Source: 630D-37 sp037447295 (lineage in GTDB: Bacteria; Chloroflexota; Anaerolineae; Anaerolineales; Villigracilaceae). Taken from it: a stretch of 29,131 nt of DNA. Where the stretch lies: contig JBBIGZ010000037.1 of NCBI GenBank assembly GCA_037447295.1, positions 1 through 29,131 on the forward strand, given 5' to 3'. Positions 14,070 to 21,752 of the stretch are shown here, in pieces. Made by a program: the position numbers and the translations under genes. The number at the start of each line of letters is the position of its first letter. Within the stretch, counting starts at the first letter, position 1. Below the pieces are notes generated by a model. That model was not told where the DNA came from, did not search any database, and was given only the letters and a program-made list of their open reading frames with translations.

Positions 14070-15287
14070 TTATTCTCCCAGGTAGTCGCGCAACTTTCGT
14101 CGGATAGATGCCTGGCGCAGTCGGCTCAGAGCCTGCGCTTCGATCTGGCGCACGCGTTCGCGTGTCACGCCCATCTTTCGTCCCACTTCTTCCAGGGTAT
14201 ACGGTTGACCATCGAGCAAGCCATAACGCAGCTGGAGAATGCGCACCTCGCGTGGTGGCAATGTGCTCAGAATTTCATTGATTTGTTCGCGCAACAGGTT
14301 GTAAGTGGCACTTTCATCCGGCGGAGGTGCCTCTTCATCCTCGATGAAATCGCCGAGGACGGAGTCTTCCTCGTCATCCGTGGGCGTTTCCAGAGAAAGT
14401 GGACGACGCGCCACCTGGATCATGTTTTCGACCTTGCGCGGAGGCACGCCCAGCGCTTCGGCCAATTCGTCAACAGTTGGTTCGCGCCCCAGCTTTTGGG
14501 TCAATTGATGTTGCACACGGAGCAGCTTGTTGATCTGATCGCCCATGTGCACCGGCACACGGATGGTGCGCCCTTGATCGGCAATAGCACGCGTCACGGC
14601 CTGGCGGATCCACCAGGTGGCGTAGGTGCTGAACTTGTGGCCACGGCGATAGTCGAACTTCTTGGTGGCGCGGATCAGGCCGATATTCCCTTCCTGGATC
14701 AGGTCAAGGAAGGGTACCCCGCGCCCCATATACTTTTTCGCCACGCTGATCACCAGGCGCGAGTTAGCGGTGATCAGATGTTCACGTGCTGCCCAACCGT
14801 CCTCGATTAACTTGCGCAGCTCAGCGCGCCGCTTGGGGCTGACATTCCCTTTGGCCAGCTCTTCGCGTGCCATGCGCCCACGCTCAATGCGCTGTGCCAG
14901 TTCCACCTCTTCTTCCGCCGTCAAGAGGGGAATGCGGCTGACTTCTTTCAGGTAGAGGCCGATTGTATCATCGGTATCGATGTTGGCCAGGTAATCGTCG
15001 ATCTCACCCAGTTCTTTCTCAGCTTCTTCTGCTTCTTCTTCAACAGCGGCCAGCTCTTCTTCTCCCGGCTCTTCGCCGGGAAGTTCTTCAACAAACGGGA
15101 TGCCAGCGCTCATCAGCGCCGAAAAGGCTTCTTCTAGCTGCTCTACATCCTGCTCGGCTTCCGGAAAGAAGTGCAGGATGTCATCCAATGTAACATAGGA
15201 TTTTTGCCGTCCCAATTCAATGAGACGGGCTATCGGAGAGTATTCTTCTTCGTCTTCTTCAAAGAGTAAAATGCGATTAATATCCAT
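14070..15287 (-). CDS. rpoD: Primary RNA polymerase sigma factor (RpoD/SigA)
   Basis: This 405-residue sigma70 directs RNA polymerase to housekeeping promoters. An N-terminal region 1.1-like segment and an acidic, Glu-rich stretch (about 70-95) lead to region 1.2 (DTIGLYLKEVSRIPLLT). Region 2 follows, with NSRLVISVAKKYMGRGVPF, the -10-reading helix containing FSTYATWWIRQAVTRAI, and GRTIRVPVHM into region 3. The C-terminal region 4.2 helix-turn-helix is YTLEEVGRKMGVTRERVRQI. These features are those of the essential group 1 sigma factor. It ends at the bidirectional terminator and has its own promoter at 15331-15359. Confidence 0.96.
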   Translation of the reverse strand: MDINRILLFEEDEEEYSPIARLIELGRQKSYVTLDDILHFFPEAEQDVEQLEEAFSALMSAGIPFVEELPGEEPGEEELAAVEEEAEEAEKELGEIDDYLANIDTDDTIGLYLKEVSRIPLLTAEEEVELAQRIERGRMAREELAKGNVSPKRRAELRKLIEDGWAAREHLITANSRLVISVAKKYMGRGVPFLDLIQEGNIGLIRATKKFDYRRGHKFSTYATWWIRQAVTRAIADQGRTIRVPVHMGDQINKLLRVQHQLTQKLGREPTVDELAEALGVPPRKVENMIQVARRPLSLETPTDDEEDSVLGDFIEDEEAPPPDESATYNLLREQINEILSTLPPREVRILQLRYGLLDGQPYTLEEVGRKMGVTRERVRQIEAQALSRLRQASIRRKLRDYLGE

Positions 15288-15330
15288 AGGTGCTTCTTAC
15301 TCAGGAAATGGGATTCATTAACCTAGATAC

Positions 15331-15359
15331 AGAATACACGTTTTCGTTACAAAATTCAA
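15331..15359 (-). promoter_or_regulatory. Candidate rpoD promoter
   Basis: On the minus strand TTGAAT (15359-15354) and TATTCT (15336-15331) have a 17-base spacer, 44 bases before the rpoD ATG. A TTGACA lies further upstream (15378-15373) but has no matching -10. Confidence 0.6.
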
Positions 15360-15384
15360 GAGGCAACTTCATTGTCAAAAAGGT

Positions 15385-16026
15385 TCAAGGAGTAGCGGTA
15401 GGCGTGCTCTCCGGTGTCGAGGTCTCGGTTAGAGTGGGCGTTGCTTCGGGTGTTGGAGTGTCGGTCACTTCAGGCGTGGGTGTGATGGTGGGCGTCGGCG
15501 TGGCCAAATAGGGTGGGTTGGTCAGAAGCTTGAGGAGGCTATCCAAGCCAACCTTGCTCACCACCACAACCGTCCCATCTGACTTTCGCACGTAATAGCC
15601 GGTGTTGATCGGCGTTACGGCGCCGACCTCGAACGTGTACGTCTTCCCATCGCTATAAGTGACGCTTACCTTGTAATCGGGTGTTTTCAGGTTGACAAGA
15701 TCGAGGTCGATCTCGACGTGACCTAAAACCCGCAGGGCAGAAAGTTGCGTAACCCCGGCTTCGACCATGCCTTGGTCGGCTTCTGCCGAATTCGGGGTTT
15801 TGATCTCCCATTTGTTTTCAGCATTCCGTTGGATCTCAATGAGGGAATCCTTACCCTCGATTTTCAAGGCAGTTACGACCCCGGCATCGGTCGGCAGCAG
15901 ATATTCTGTCTCGGCAGTCGGTGTAGCCTGGGCCGCAACAGCCTGCTTACGGGCATTGAGATACCATCCCAATCCGACCAAAGCAATGAAGATCAGGAGA
16001 AGGATCCAGGTAGAGCGACGAATCAT
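15385..16026 (-). CDS. DUF4340 membrane-anchored protein with Thr-Pro-rich tail
   Basis: This 213-residue protein starts at ATG 16026 (MIRRSTWILLLIFIALVGLGWYL...), 4 bases after the GldG-like stop; a longer frame at 16074 would overlap that gene. It has one N-terminal membrane helix, an extracytoplasmic DUF4340 domain (IEIQRNAENKWEIKTP and YYVRKSDGTVVVVSK), and a 45-residue low-complexity C-terminus made of TPTP, TETSTPES and similar. DUF4340 genes regularly follow ABC-2/GldG operons, as here. The tail is typical of surface proteins in this lineage and may span the envelope. Function unknown. Confidence 0.88.
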   Translation of the reverse strand: MIRRSTWILLLIFIALVGLGWYLNARKQAVAAQATPTAETEYLLPTDAGVVTALKIEGKDSLIEIQRNAENKWEIKTPNSAEADQGMVEAGVTQLSALRVLGHVEIDLDLVNLKTPDYKVSVTYSDGKTYTFEVGAVTPINTGYYVRKSDGTVVVVSKVGLDSLLKLLTNPPYLATPTPTITPTPEVTDTPTPEATPTLTETSTPESTPTATP

Positions 16027-16030
16027 AGGC

Positions 16031-17623
16031 TTACCCTCTCTTCCGACGTGCAAACCAGGTTGCAATGCCGGCAACGACGATCAGCCCCGGCAAAATACAT
16101 ATCGAGGAAAGGAAAATGCTGATCCACTGCCATTGACTTGGAATTACAAAGGTACGTGGGCGCGGGCTGCGCGGCGTAATATTGATCAAATCTTGCTGTT
16201 GTGCCGCCCAGTCCACCGAGTTCAGGAACAGATCGCTGTTGCCGTAGGCATCGAAGAAGTTATCCTCGATGAAGGCGGAATTGCCGATGACGACAACCTT
16301 CCCATGGGTCTGCGAATTCTCCGCCGCGATGGCCAGCGAGAGAGGACCCGGCTTATCGACTTGGGGATCGAACTGCGCTTGATTGTTTTTCAGGGCTTCA
16401 AAGTCGGTTTCGCCCCAAGATGATGGGGCTGTTTGCACCAGCGAAGTCTGGGTTACGCTTTCCGGAGTTGTAAGGGTCTCTACACTGTGGGCCTGGGGCA
16501 AAACTGCGAACATGTTCAACCCGCGTGTGATTGGGTGGGTAGGATTCCATTCCCTTTGATTGATCTTCAAAGGCTGATTACTGGAAAGGTCCACGATGAT
16601 ATTGTTGTTCAAGACAATGCCCCAGTCGTTTTGCAAATATTCAGATAACGGGTCACGAGCTTCGCCAAAGTTGGTGAGGGGGAGGGGATCCTGGAGCAGG
16701 ATCAACGAGCCGCCGTTTTCGAGATAGGAACGAATGAGGGTGACCTCTTCATCCAGCAAGGGTTTCATCGGTCCGGCGATAATCAGGGCACGAGCATCTT
16801 GCGGAATCTGCCGTTCCGCCGCCAGGTTAAGGCTCTTGACGCTATAGTTTTTATCTTTCAATGCCTGTGTGGCCCGCAAGGCGCTACGTTGCCCATTGTC
16901 CTCGATATCTGCCTCGCCGTGGCCGGTCAAGAAATACACTGTGCGCTGTTCCGGCGTCATCAGGCGGATGAGTGCCCGCACCAACTCGGTTTCGGAAGCA
17001 TAGGAGACGATCTCCTTGCGCTCACCCATGCGCAGCACGATCTTGCCATCCCCGGTGATGCCGGCTTCCTTGGCCGCGACCGGGTTCTGGATTGGATCGA
17101 CAAAGGTGAACGAGAACTTTCCCTTGCTATTGTTTGCGAAATCCTGAAGCAGCTTGCGCGCATCCTCGGCACTGAAGGACATATTCGGGGAATAAAAAGC
17201 CGTTGCAGTTACCGACTCCGGTAGCATTGCCAGGGCGCGAAGGGTTTCCGGAGCCAGCGTATGCTCCTTCCCCTCGGTGAGATCCCAGGTTTGCTGATTC
17301 TGATAGGCAATCACATTCGCGGCAATCAGGATACCCAGGAAAGCCAAGGTCATCACTAATGTATTGCTCCCATAGCGTGCCTGGCGACCGGTGAGCAGAC
17401 GCTGCACCTTCTGCGGTTCAGCAATCGCGTAAATTCCCAGCCCGACTACAAGCAAGGCCAAGCTGATAATCAGAGCGTTATTGACCCATTCCGGCGAAGA
17501 GGGCGTAAAGAGATTGAGCGTCATTAGCCCTCTCAAAATGCCACTCACAATAGCCCCAAGCAAAGCCAAAAGGGCCAGGATAAGGCCTATCCATCCCAGG
17601 ATTTGAAGATTGCGCGCTTTCAT
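16031..17623 (-). CDS. GldG-like ABC transporter auxiliary protein
   Basis: This 530-residue protein has N-terminal helices (about 8-30, 50-70 and 90-110), a large extracytoplasmic GldG/ABC_transp_aux domain (DLTEGKEHTLAPETLRAL and YFLTGHGEADIEDNG are characteristic) and a C-terminal helix followed by ARRKRG. In Bacteroidota gliding operons GldG partners GldF; in other bacteria these form ABC-2 export systems of unknown cargo. The start is ATG 17623 because AGGAGG (17634-17629) sits 5 bases upstream; the alternative GTG at 17629 falls inside that ribosome binding site. The start overlaps the permease stop as ATGA. Confidence 0.9.
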   Translation of the reverse strand: MKARNLQILGWIGLILALLALLGAIVSGILRGLMTLNLFTPSSPEWVNNALIISLALLVVGLGIYAIAEPQKVQRLLTGRQARYGSNTLVMTLAFLGILIAANVIAYQNQQTWDLTEGKEHTLAPETLRALAMLPESVTATAFYSPNMSFSAEDARKLLQDFANNSKGKFSFTFVDPIQNPVAAKEAGITGDGKIVLRMGERKEIVSYASETELVRALIRLMTPEQRTVYFLTGHGEADIEDNGQRSALRATQALKDKNYSVKSLNLAAERQIPQDARALIIAGPMKPLLDEEVTLIRSYLENGGSLILLQDPLPLTNFGEARDPLSEYLQNDWGIVLNNNIIVDLSSNQPLKINQREWNPTHPITRGLNMFAVLPQAHSVETLTTPESVTQTSLVQTAPSSWGETDFEALKNNQAQFDPQVDKPGPLSLAIAAENSQTHGKVVVIGNSAFIEDNFFDAYGNSDLFLNSVDWAAQQQDLINITPRSPRPRTFVIPSQWQWISIFLSSICILPGLIVVAGIATWFARRKRG

Positions 17624-18363
17624 TGCCACCTCCTTACCTCGATCGCCGTAGCGCCGATGAAGAGGCCAAGGAGTGTCAGGCTCAGGTAATAGACAACGTC
17701 GGTGAGCTTGATCACGCCTTGATTCAGGGAATCATAGAAATGGGCGCTCATGTCCAGGTAAGAAAAGAGTTCTCCGCCGCTGTTCAATACATTAGCCGGA
17801 GCACCGATCAGCCACCAGAGCAGGACGAATACCGCCAGTGTGACGAAGAATGCGGCGATCGGGTTGCTGAAGAGTGCCGAAATTCCTGTCCCCAAAGCCA
17901 GCAAGGCGGCGGCTACCAAGATCACACCCAGATAAGCCGAGAGGGCGAGCATCTTATCAATGCCCGGCTCAACCAGGAAGTTCAGTAAAAGAGGGTAGAT
18001 CAGGGTAAGTGCCAGCACAGTGAGCAGAAACAGGAAAGCCCCCAGCCACTTACCGATCACCAACTCCCAATCCGTGACCGGGGCCGTCAAAAGGAGCTCT
18101 AGCGTGCCCATGCGATTTTCATCCGAGATCAGGCGCATGGTCAGGGCGGGGACGGAAAGAATGAGCAAAAAGACAAACGGTCCTGTGACGATATTCGGGG
18201 AGGGGGCTCCACCGCCGAACATAGCATTTTGGGAATAGTATTGAATATTGAGCACGAAGATGATCCCCACCACAAGTAGCAGCAAGAACGCTACTACATA
18301 GGCAATAGGAGTGGCAAAGTAGTGGAAATATTCACGCTTGGCTATTGTCCAGATGTTTCGCAT
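17620..18363 (-). CDS. ABC-2 type permease (GldF-like)
   Basis: This 247-residue integral membrane protein has six predicted helices (for example IAYVVAFLLLLVVGIIFVL near 22 and LGAFLFLLTVLALTLIYPLLL near 109) and ends in a short basic tail. The N-terminus MRNIWTIAKREYFHYFATP is typical for ABC-2 permeases such as GldF and NosY. It would form the membrane channel with the ATPase encoded 11 bases upstream. The stop overlaps the GldG-like gene. Confidence 0.92.
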   Translation of the reverse strand: MRNIWTIAKREYFHYFATPIAYVVAFLLLLVVGIIFVLNIQYYSQNAMFGGGAPSPNIVTGPFVFLLILSVPALTMRLISDENRMGTLELLLTAPVTDWELVIGKWLGAFLFLLTVLALTLIYPLLLNFLVEPGIDKMLALSAYLGVILVAAALLALGTGISALFSNPIAAFFVTLAVFVLLWWLIGAPANVLNSGGELFSYLDMSAHFYDSLNQGVIKLTDVVYYLSLTLLGLFIGATAIEVRRWQ

Positions 18364-18374
18364 AGTTCACCTCA

Positions 18375-19298
18375 TCAGGCACTCTGTTCAGCGCGAGTCA
18401 ACTCGAGGAAGATCTCTTCTAGGCTCATTTGCAACGGCCTCATTTCCAGCAGATCGTAACCATGCTGGACCAGGGCTCGTGCCACCTCGCCCCGAATATC
18501 TTGCCCCGGCGGGAAGCTAAACTCGATGCGCCCATCCGGAAATGCCTGGATCGCTTGGGCTCCCTTGACCTTGTTCAGGATCTGGGCCGCTTCTACGGCA
18601 TCTCCACGTACCCGAATTAGGACGCGCTCCCCACCGCTCAAGCGCAATTGCAGATTTGCCGGGGTATCCTCGGCCACGATCTTGCCCTTATTGATGATCA
18701 GCACCCGATCGCAAAGCTGCTGCGCTTCGGAAAGGATGTGCGTGGAAAGGAGCACGGTGCGCTCTTTGCCGATTTCTCGGATCAAGTTGCGGACCTCAAC
18801 CACCTGCACCGGGTCCAGGCCGATCGTCGGTTCGTCCAGGATCAGCACCTGCGGACGGTGGAGCAACGCCTGTGCCAGCCCCACCCGTTGGCGCATACCT
18901 TTCGAGAGGCTGCCAATATAGCTATTAATGCGATCTTCCAATCCAACCATCTCGACAACCTCGTCCACGCGATCCTCTGCATCGGGCAGATGACGCAGAT
19001 CGGCCATGAATTTGAGATAATCGAAAACGGTCATATCCGGGTAGAGTGGCACCGTCTCCGGGAGATATCCGACTCTGCGGCGCACTTCTAGAGACTCCTC
19101 TACCACATCATAGCCGGCGACGATGGCCTGTCCTTCAGTCGGAGGCATGTAAGCGGTCAGGATGCGCATGGTGGTCGTTTTCCCGGCACCATTCGGGCCG
19201 AGAAAGCCGATGATCTCACCTTGTTCTGCCTCAAAGGTCAGACCATCAATAGCACGTCGGGCACCATAATCCTTTGTCAATCCGTTGACGCGAATCAT
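18375..19298 (-). CDS. ABC transporter ATPase (GldA/NosF-like)
   Basis: This 307-residue nucleotide-binding subunit starts at ATG 19298 (MIRVNGLTKDYGARRAIDGL). Walker A is GPNGAGKTTT at about 35-44, the signature is LSKGMRQRVGLAQALL, Walker B is LILDEPTIGLD, and the switch His is in LLSTHILSEAQ. A C-terminal 80-residue extension follows, as in GldA/CcmA-type exporters. A frame starting 13 codons upstream (19337) is rejected because the conserved N-terminus and a GAGGGAG ribosome binding site favour 19298. It leads the four-gene operon. Confidence 0.94.
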   Translation of the reverse strand: MIRVNGLTKDYGARRAIDGLTFEAEQGEIIGFLGPNGAGKTTTMRILTAYMPPTEGQAIVAGYDVVEESLEVRRRVGYLPETVPLYPDMTVFDYLKFMADLRHLPDAEDRVDEVVEMVGLEDRINSYIGSLSKGMRQRVGLAQALLHRPQVLILDEPTIGLDPVQVVEVRNLIREIGKERTVLLSTHILSEAQQLCDRVLIINKGKIVAEDTPANLQLRLSGGERVLIRVRGDAVEAAQILNKVKGAQAIQAFPDGRIEFSFPPGQDIRGEVARALVQHGYDLLEMRPLQMSLEEIFLELTRAEQSA

Positions 19299-19332
19299 AC
19301 CTACTCCCTCACCTTTGAATTGCCAAACAAAA

Positions 19333-19360
19333 AGCACAGCAGCCTGCCGGCAGCAGTGCT
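19333..19360 (-). promoter_or_regulatory. Hairpin with T-tract in the leader of the ABC operon
   Basis: AGCACAGCAGCC and GGCAGCAGTGCT form a 12-position stem (10 pairs, two A-A mismatches) around TGCC. On the minus strand it is followed by TTTTTGTTTG, the layout of an intrinsic terminator. It begins about at the transcription start predicted from the promoter at 19368-19396, so it could be an attenuator or a protective 5' hairpin. Confidence 0.6.
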
Positions 19361-19367
19361 AGAAAAT

Positions 19368-19396
19368 ACTATACTGAAGCCAAAGTTGAAAGTCAA
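19368..19396 (-). promoter_or_regulatory. Sigma70-type promoter of the ABC/GldG/DUF4340 operon
   Basis: On the minus strand TTGACT (19396-19391), a 17-base spacer and TATAGT (19373-19368) form a near-consensus promoter 70 bases before ATG 19298. Confidence 0.82.
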
Positions 19397-19479
19397 GGGG
19401 GCTATGAAAACTCTAACGAAATGCTTAACATTCAGCGCCCCACATCTCCGCATGCTGTGTTCGTCCCAATAGACCATAG

Positions 19480-19521
19480 ACGGTGGACAATGGACCGATA
19501 ACGGTGGACAATAGACCGATA
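19480..19521 (+). repeat. Two tandem copies of a 21-base repeat in the divergent intergenic region
   Basis: ACGGTGGACAATGGACCGATA is followed directly by a copy with one change (TGG to TAG). A degenerate partial copy (CCAATAGACCATAG) precedes it and GTGGAGG follows. Within the 319-base gap 19299-19617, which also holds the two promoters and the hairpin, this is the only repeat I see; the rest shows no gene. Confidence 0.85.
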
Positions 19522-19550
19522 GTGGAGGCAGTCTCTCTGGTGATCAATAC

Positions 19551-19580
19551 TTGACACTTTCCCCTTGCTACCTGTACACT
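19551..19580 (+). promoter_or_regulatory. Sigma70-type promoter of the lysine dehydrogenase/trmFO/phosphorelay run
   Basis: TTGACA (19551-19556), an 18-base spacer and TACACT (19575-19580) precede the ATG at 19618. AAGGAG (19604-19609) is its ribosome binding site. Confidence 0.8.
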
Positions 19581-19617
19581 TGAATCACCATCTACTTTTT
19601 GCCAAGGAGAATGCGCT

Positions 19618-20787
19618 ATGGGTTATCGCTATGTTATCATCGGATCAGGGCGGCAAGGGACGGCCGCGGCTTACGATCTGGCACGCTTTGGCGAGGCTGA
19701 AAGCATTTTGATGACCGATATGAGCCTAGAAGTGGCTCAGAGAGCAGCTGAGCGTGTCAATCGTCTGATCGGCAGAGAGGTTGCTTCAGCCGCCCAAGTT
19801 AATGCCGCCGATCATCAAGCACTGGTCAATGCGCTTCGCGGCGCCGATGTAGCCTTGAGCGCTGTGCCGTACTACTTCAATGTAGGGATCACCCGTGCTT
19901 GCATTGAGGCCGGAGTCAGTTTGAACGATATGGGCGGGAATACCGATGTCGTTTGGCAGCAATTGGAAATGGATGCCGATGCAAAGGCCGCCGGCGTGAG
20001 CATTGTCCCGGATTGTGGCATGGGACCGGGGCTAATCAATCACATGGGGGTTTACGTGATGGAATTACTGGATGAGCCGCGCGAAGTCTATCTCTACGAT
20101 GCCGGCTTGCCCCAAGAACCGATCCCACCTTGGAATTATCAATGCACCTTTCACATCAACGGGTTAACGAATGAATACGACGGAGAAGCGACTTTCATTC
20201 GAGATGGAAAGATTGTCAAAGTGCCTACGTTCACCGAGCTGGAGTACATTGACTTTCCACCCCTGGGAAAGCTAGAAGCTTTCGTCATCTCCGGTAGCAT
20301 GTCCACCACGCCTTATACGCATCTGGGACGGCTGCAACGCTATGAAAACAAAGTGCTTCGTTACCCAGGGCACTTCCACACGTTCGAGGCTTATAAGCGG
20401 CTCGGGTTGTTTTCCGAAACGCCGATCGAAGTGAACGGTCAGAAAATTGTGCCGCGTCAGGTCTATCATGCCCTTTTGGAGCCGCAGATTAAGGCACCTC
20501 CCGGCATGAAGGACATCTGCATCATGCGCGCCATTGGGATCGGGAAGAAAAATGGTCGCGAACAAAAGGTAATTGTCGATCTGATCGATCGCTACGATGA
20601 ACAGACTGGCTTCACCGCCATGGAGCGCCTGACCGGTTGGCATTGTGCCTTGATGATGGGGTTCCAGGCGCGAAAAGTGATCCCTGCCGGCGCGCATCGC
20701 ATGGAACAGGCTGTGCCGGCCGGCCGCGTGATGGAAGAAGTCCGCAAGCGCGACATTGAATTTACCGTTCGCTGGGAGGCAGTGTGA
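19618..20787 (+). CDS. Saccharopine dehydrogenase family protein, L-lysine 6-dehydrogenase-like
   Basis: This 389-residue NAD(P)-dependent oxidoreductase has a Rossmann fold at the N-terminus (YVIIGSGRQGTAAAYDLA, with G9, G11 and G14). The blocks VSIVPDCGMGPGLINHMGVY and DMGGNTDVV agree with L-lysine 6-dehydrogenase of Geobacillus-type enzymes, which deaminate the epsilon-amino group of lysine to give 2-aminoadipate semialdehyde. Saccharopine reductase-type activity is the alternative. It is the first gene of a long plus-strand run with its own promoter, and the next gene, an aldo/keto reductase, starts on its stop codon (TGATG), suggesting a joint redox role that I cannot specify. Confidence 0.82.
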   Translation: MGYRYVIIGSGRQGTAAAYDLARFGEAESILMTDMSLEVAQRAAERVNRLIGREVASAAQVNAADHQALVNALRGADVALSAVPYYFNVGITRACIEAGVSLNDMGGNTDVVWQQLEMDADAKAAGVSIVPDCGMGPGLINHMGVYVMELLDEPREVYLYDAGLPQEPIPPWNYQCTFHINGLTNEYDGEATFIRDGKIVKVPTFTELEYIDFPPLGKLEAFVISGSMSTTPYTHLGRLQRYENKVLRYPGHFHTFEAYKRLGLFSETPIEVNGQKIVPRQVYHALLEPQIKAPPGMKDICIMRAIGIGKKNGREQKVIVDLIDRYDEQTGFTAMERLTGWHCALMMGFQARKVIPAGAHRMEQAVPAGRVMEEVRKRDIEFTVRWEAV

Positions 20788-21746
20788 TGGACTACCGACA
20801 ATTGGGCCAAACCGATCTTCAAGTTTCTCGGCTTTGCCTAGGCACGATGCAGTTCGGCTGGACTGCCGATGAAGCGACTTCTTTCCGCATTCTCTCGATG
20901 GCCTTTGAGGCCGGGATCAACTTCATCGACACCGCCGATATTTATTCTCGCTGGGTGCCTGGTCACCGCGGGGGTGAAGCCGAAACGATCATCGGTCGCT
21001 GGTTGCGGCAAAGCGGGATACCGCGAGATCGGATTATCCTGGCCACCAAGGTGCGCGGCCAAATGGGAGATGGCCCCATCGATCAAGGTCTATCCCGTCC
21101 TTATATCCTCAAGGCTGCTGAGGCTTCGTTGCGCCGTCTGCAAACCGATTACATCGATCTTTACCAAACCCATTGGCCGGACCCGAATGTCCCGATCGAA
21201 GAAACCCTGCGCGCATTTGAAGAATTGATCCGACAGGGAAAAGTGCGCTATATCGGTTGCTCCAATTACAAAGCCGATGCTCTTCGGGATGCCCTAGAGA
21301 CGGCAAAGAAGCACAACCTGCCACGCTTCGAGAGCTTACAACCGCACTACAACCTCGTCCATCGTCGAGAATTCGAAACCGATCTGGCAGAAGTGTGCCG
21401 CGAATACAATCTGGGAGTGATTCCATACAGTCCCCTGGCCGGTGGCTTCCTGAGCGGAAAGTATCGCCCCTATACCAAGGTCGAAAGTGCACGTGCCGAG
21501 GGCGCGCAAAAATACTTTCGCGCAGAAAACTGGAAGCTTTTAGAAGAAATGGACAAAATGGCCGAAGAAAAAGAAGCCACGCTTTCCCAGATCGCCCTGG
21601 CCTGGTTGCTCCATCAGCCACTGGTCACCAGCCCGATCATCGGCCCACGCACGCCGGAGCAACTGCGCGACAACCTGGCTTCCTTGAGCGTCGAGCTAAC
21701 CCCGGAAGATCTCACCCTTTTGAACACCTTGACCGCGCACGCCTAA
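20787..21746 (+). CDS. Aldo/keto reductase
   Basis: This 319-residue NADPH-dependent oxidoreductase has the AKR catalytic tetrad D48, Y53 (DTADIYSRW), K88 (ATKVRG) and H129 (YQTHWPD), and the cofactor-binding GPRTPEQLRDNL near the C-terminus. The start is ATG 20787, with GGGAGG eight bases before it; GTG 20784 would add one Met. The subfamily is the general one active on aldehydes and sugars, so the substrate is unknown. It overlaps the dehydrogenase stop by 1 base and is followed by trmFO after 6 bases. Confidence 0.92.
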   Translation: MDYRQLGQTDLQVSRLCLGTMQFGWTADEATSFRILSMAFEAGINFIDTADIYSRWVPGHRGGEAETIIGRWLRQSGIPRDRIILATKVRGQMGDGPIDQGLSRPYILKAAEASLRRLQTDYIDLYQTHWPDPNVPIEETLRAFEELIRQGKVRYIGCSNYKADALRDALETAKKHNLPRFESLQPHYNLVHRREFETDLAEVCREYNLGVIPYSPLAGGFLSGKYRPYTKVESARAEGAQKYFRAENWKLLEEMDKMAEEKEATLSQIALAWLLHQPLVTSPIIGPRTPEQLRDNLASLSVELTPEDLTLLNTLTAHA

Positions 21747-21752
21747 TGCCCC

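Noticed and set aside
14067..14810. 247-residue plus-strand ORF
   Set aside because: It is antisense to the conserved regions of rpoD.
15290..15511. 73-residue plus-strand ORF rich in Val-Gly
   Set aside because: The VGVGV pattern is the complement of the Thr-Pro-rich tail of the DUF4340 protein.
19465..19527. Tandem repeats as a possible CRISPR remnant
   Set aside because: The units abut with no spacers, and no cas gene is near.
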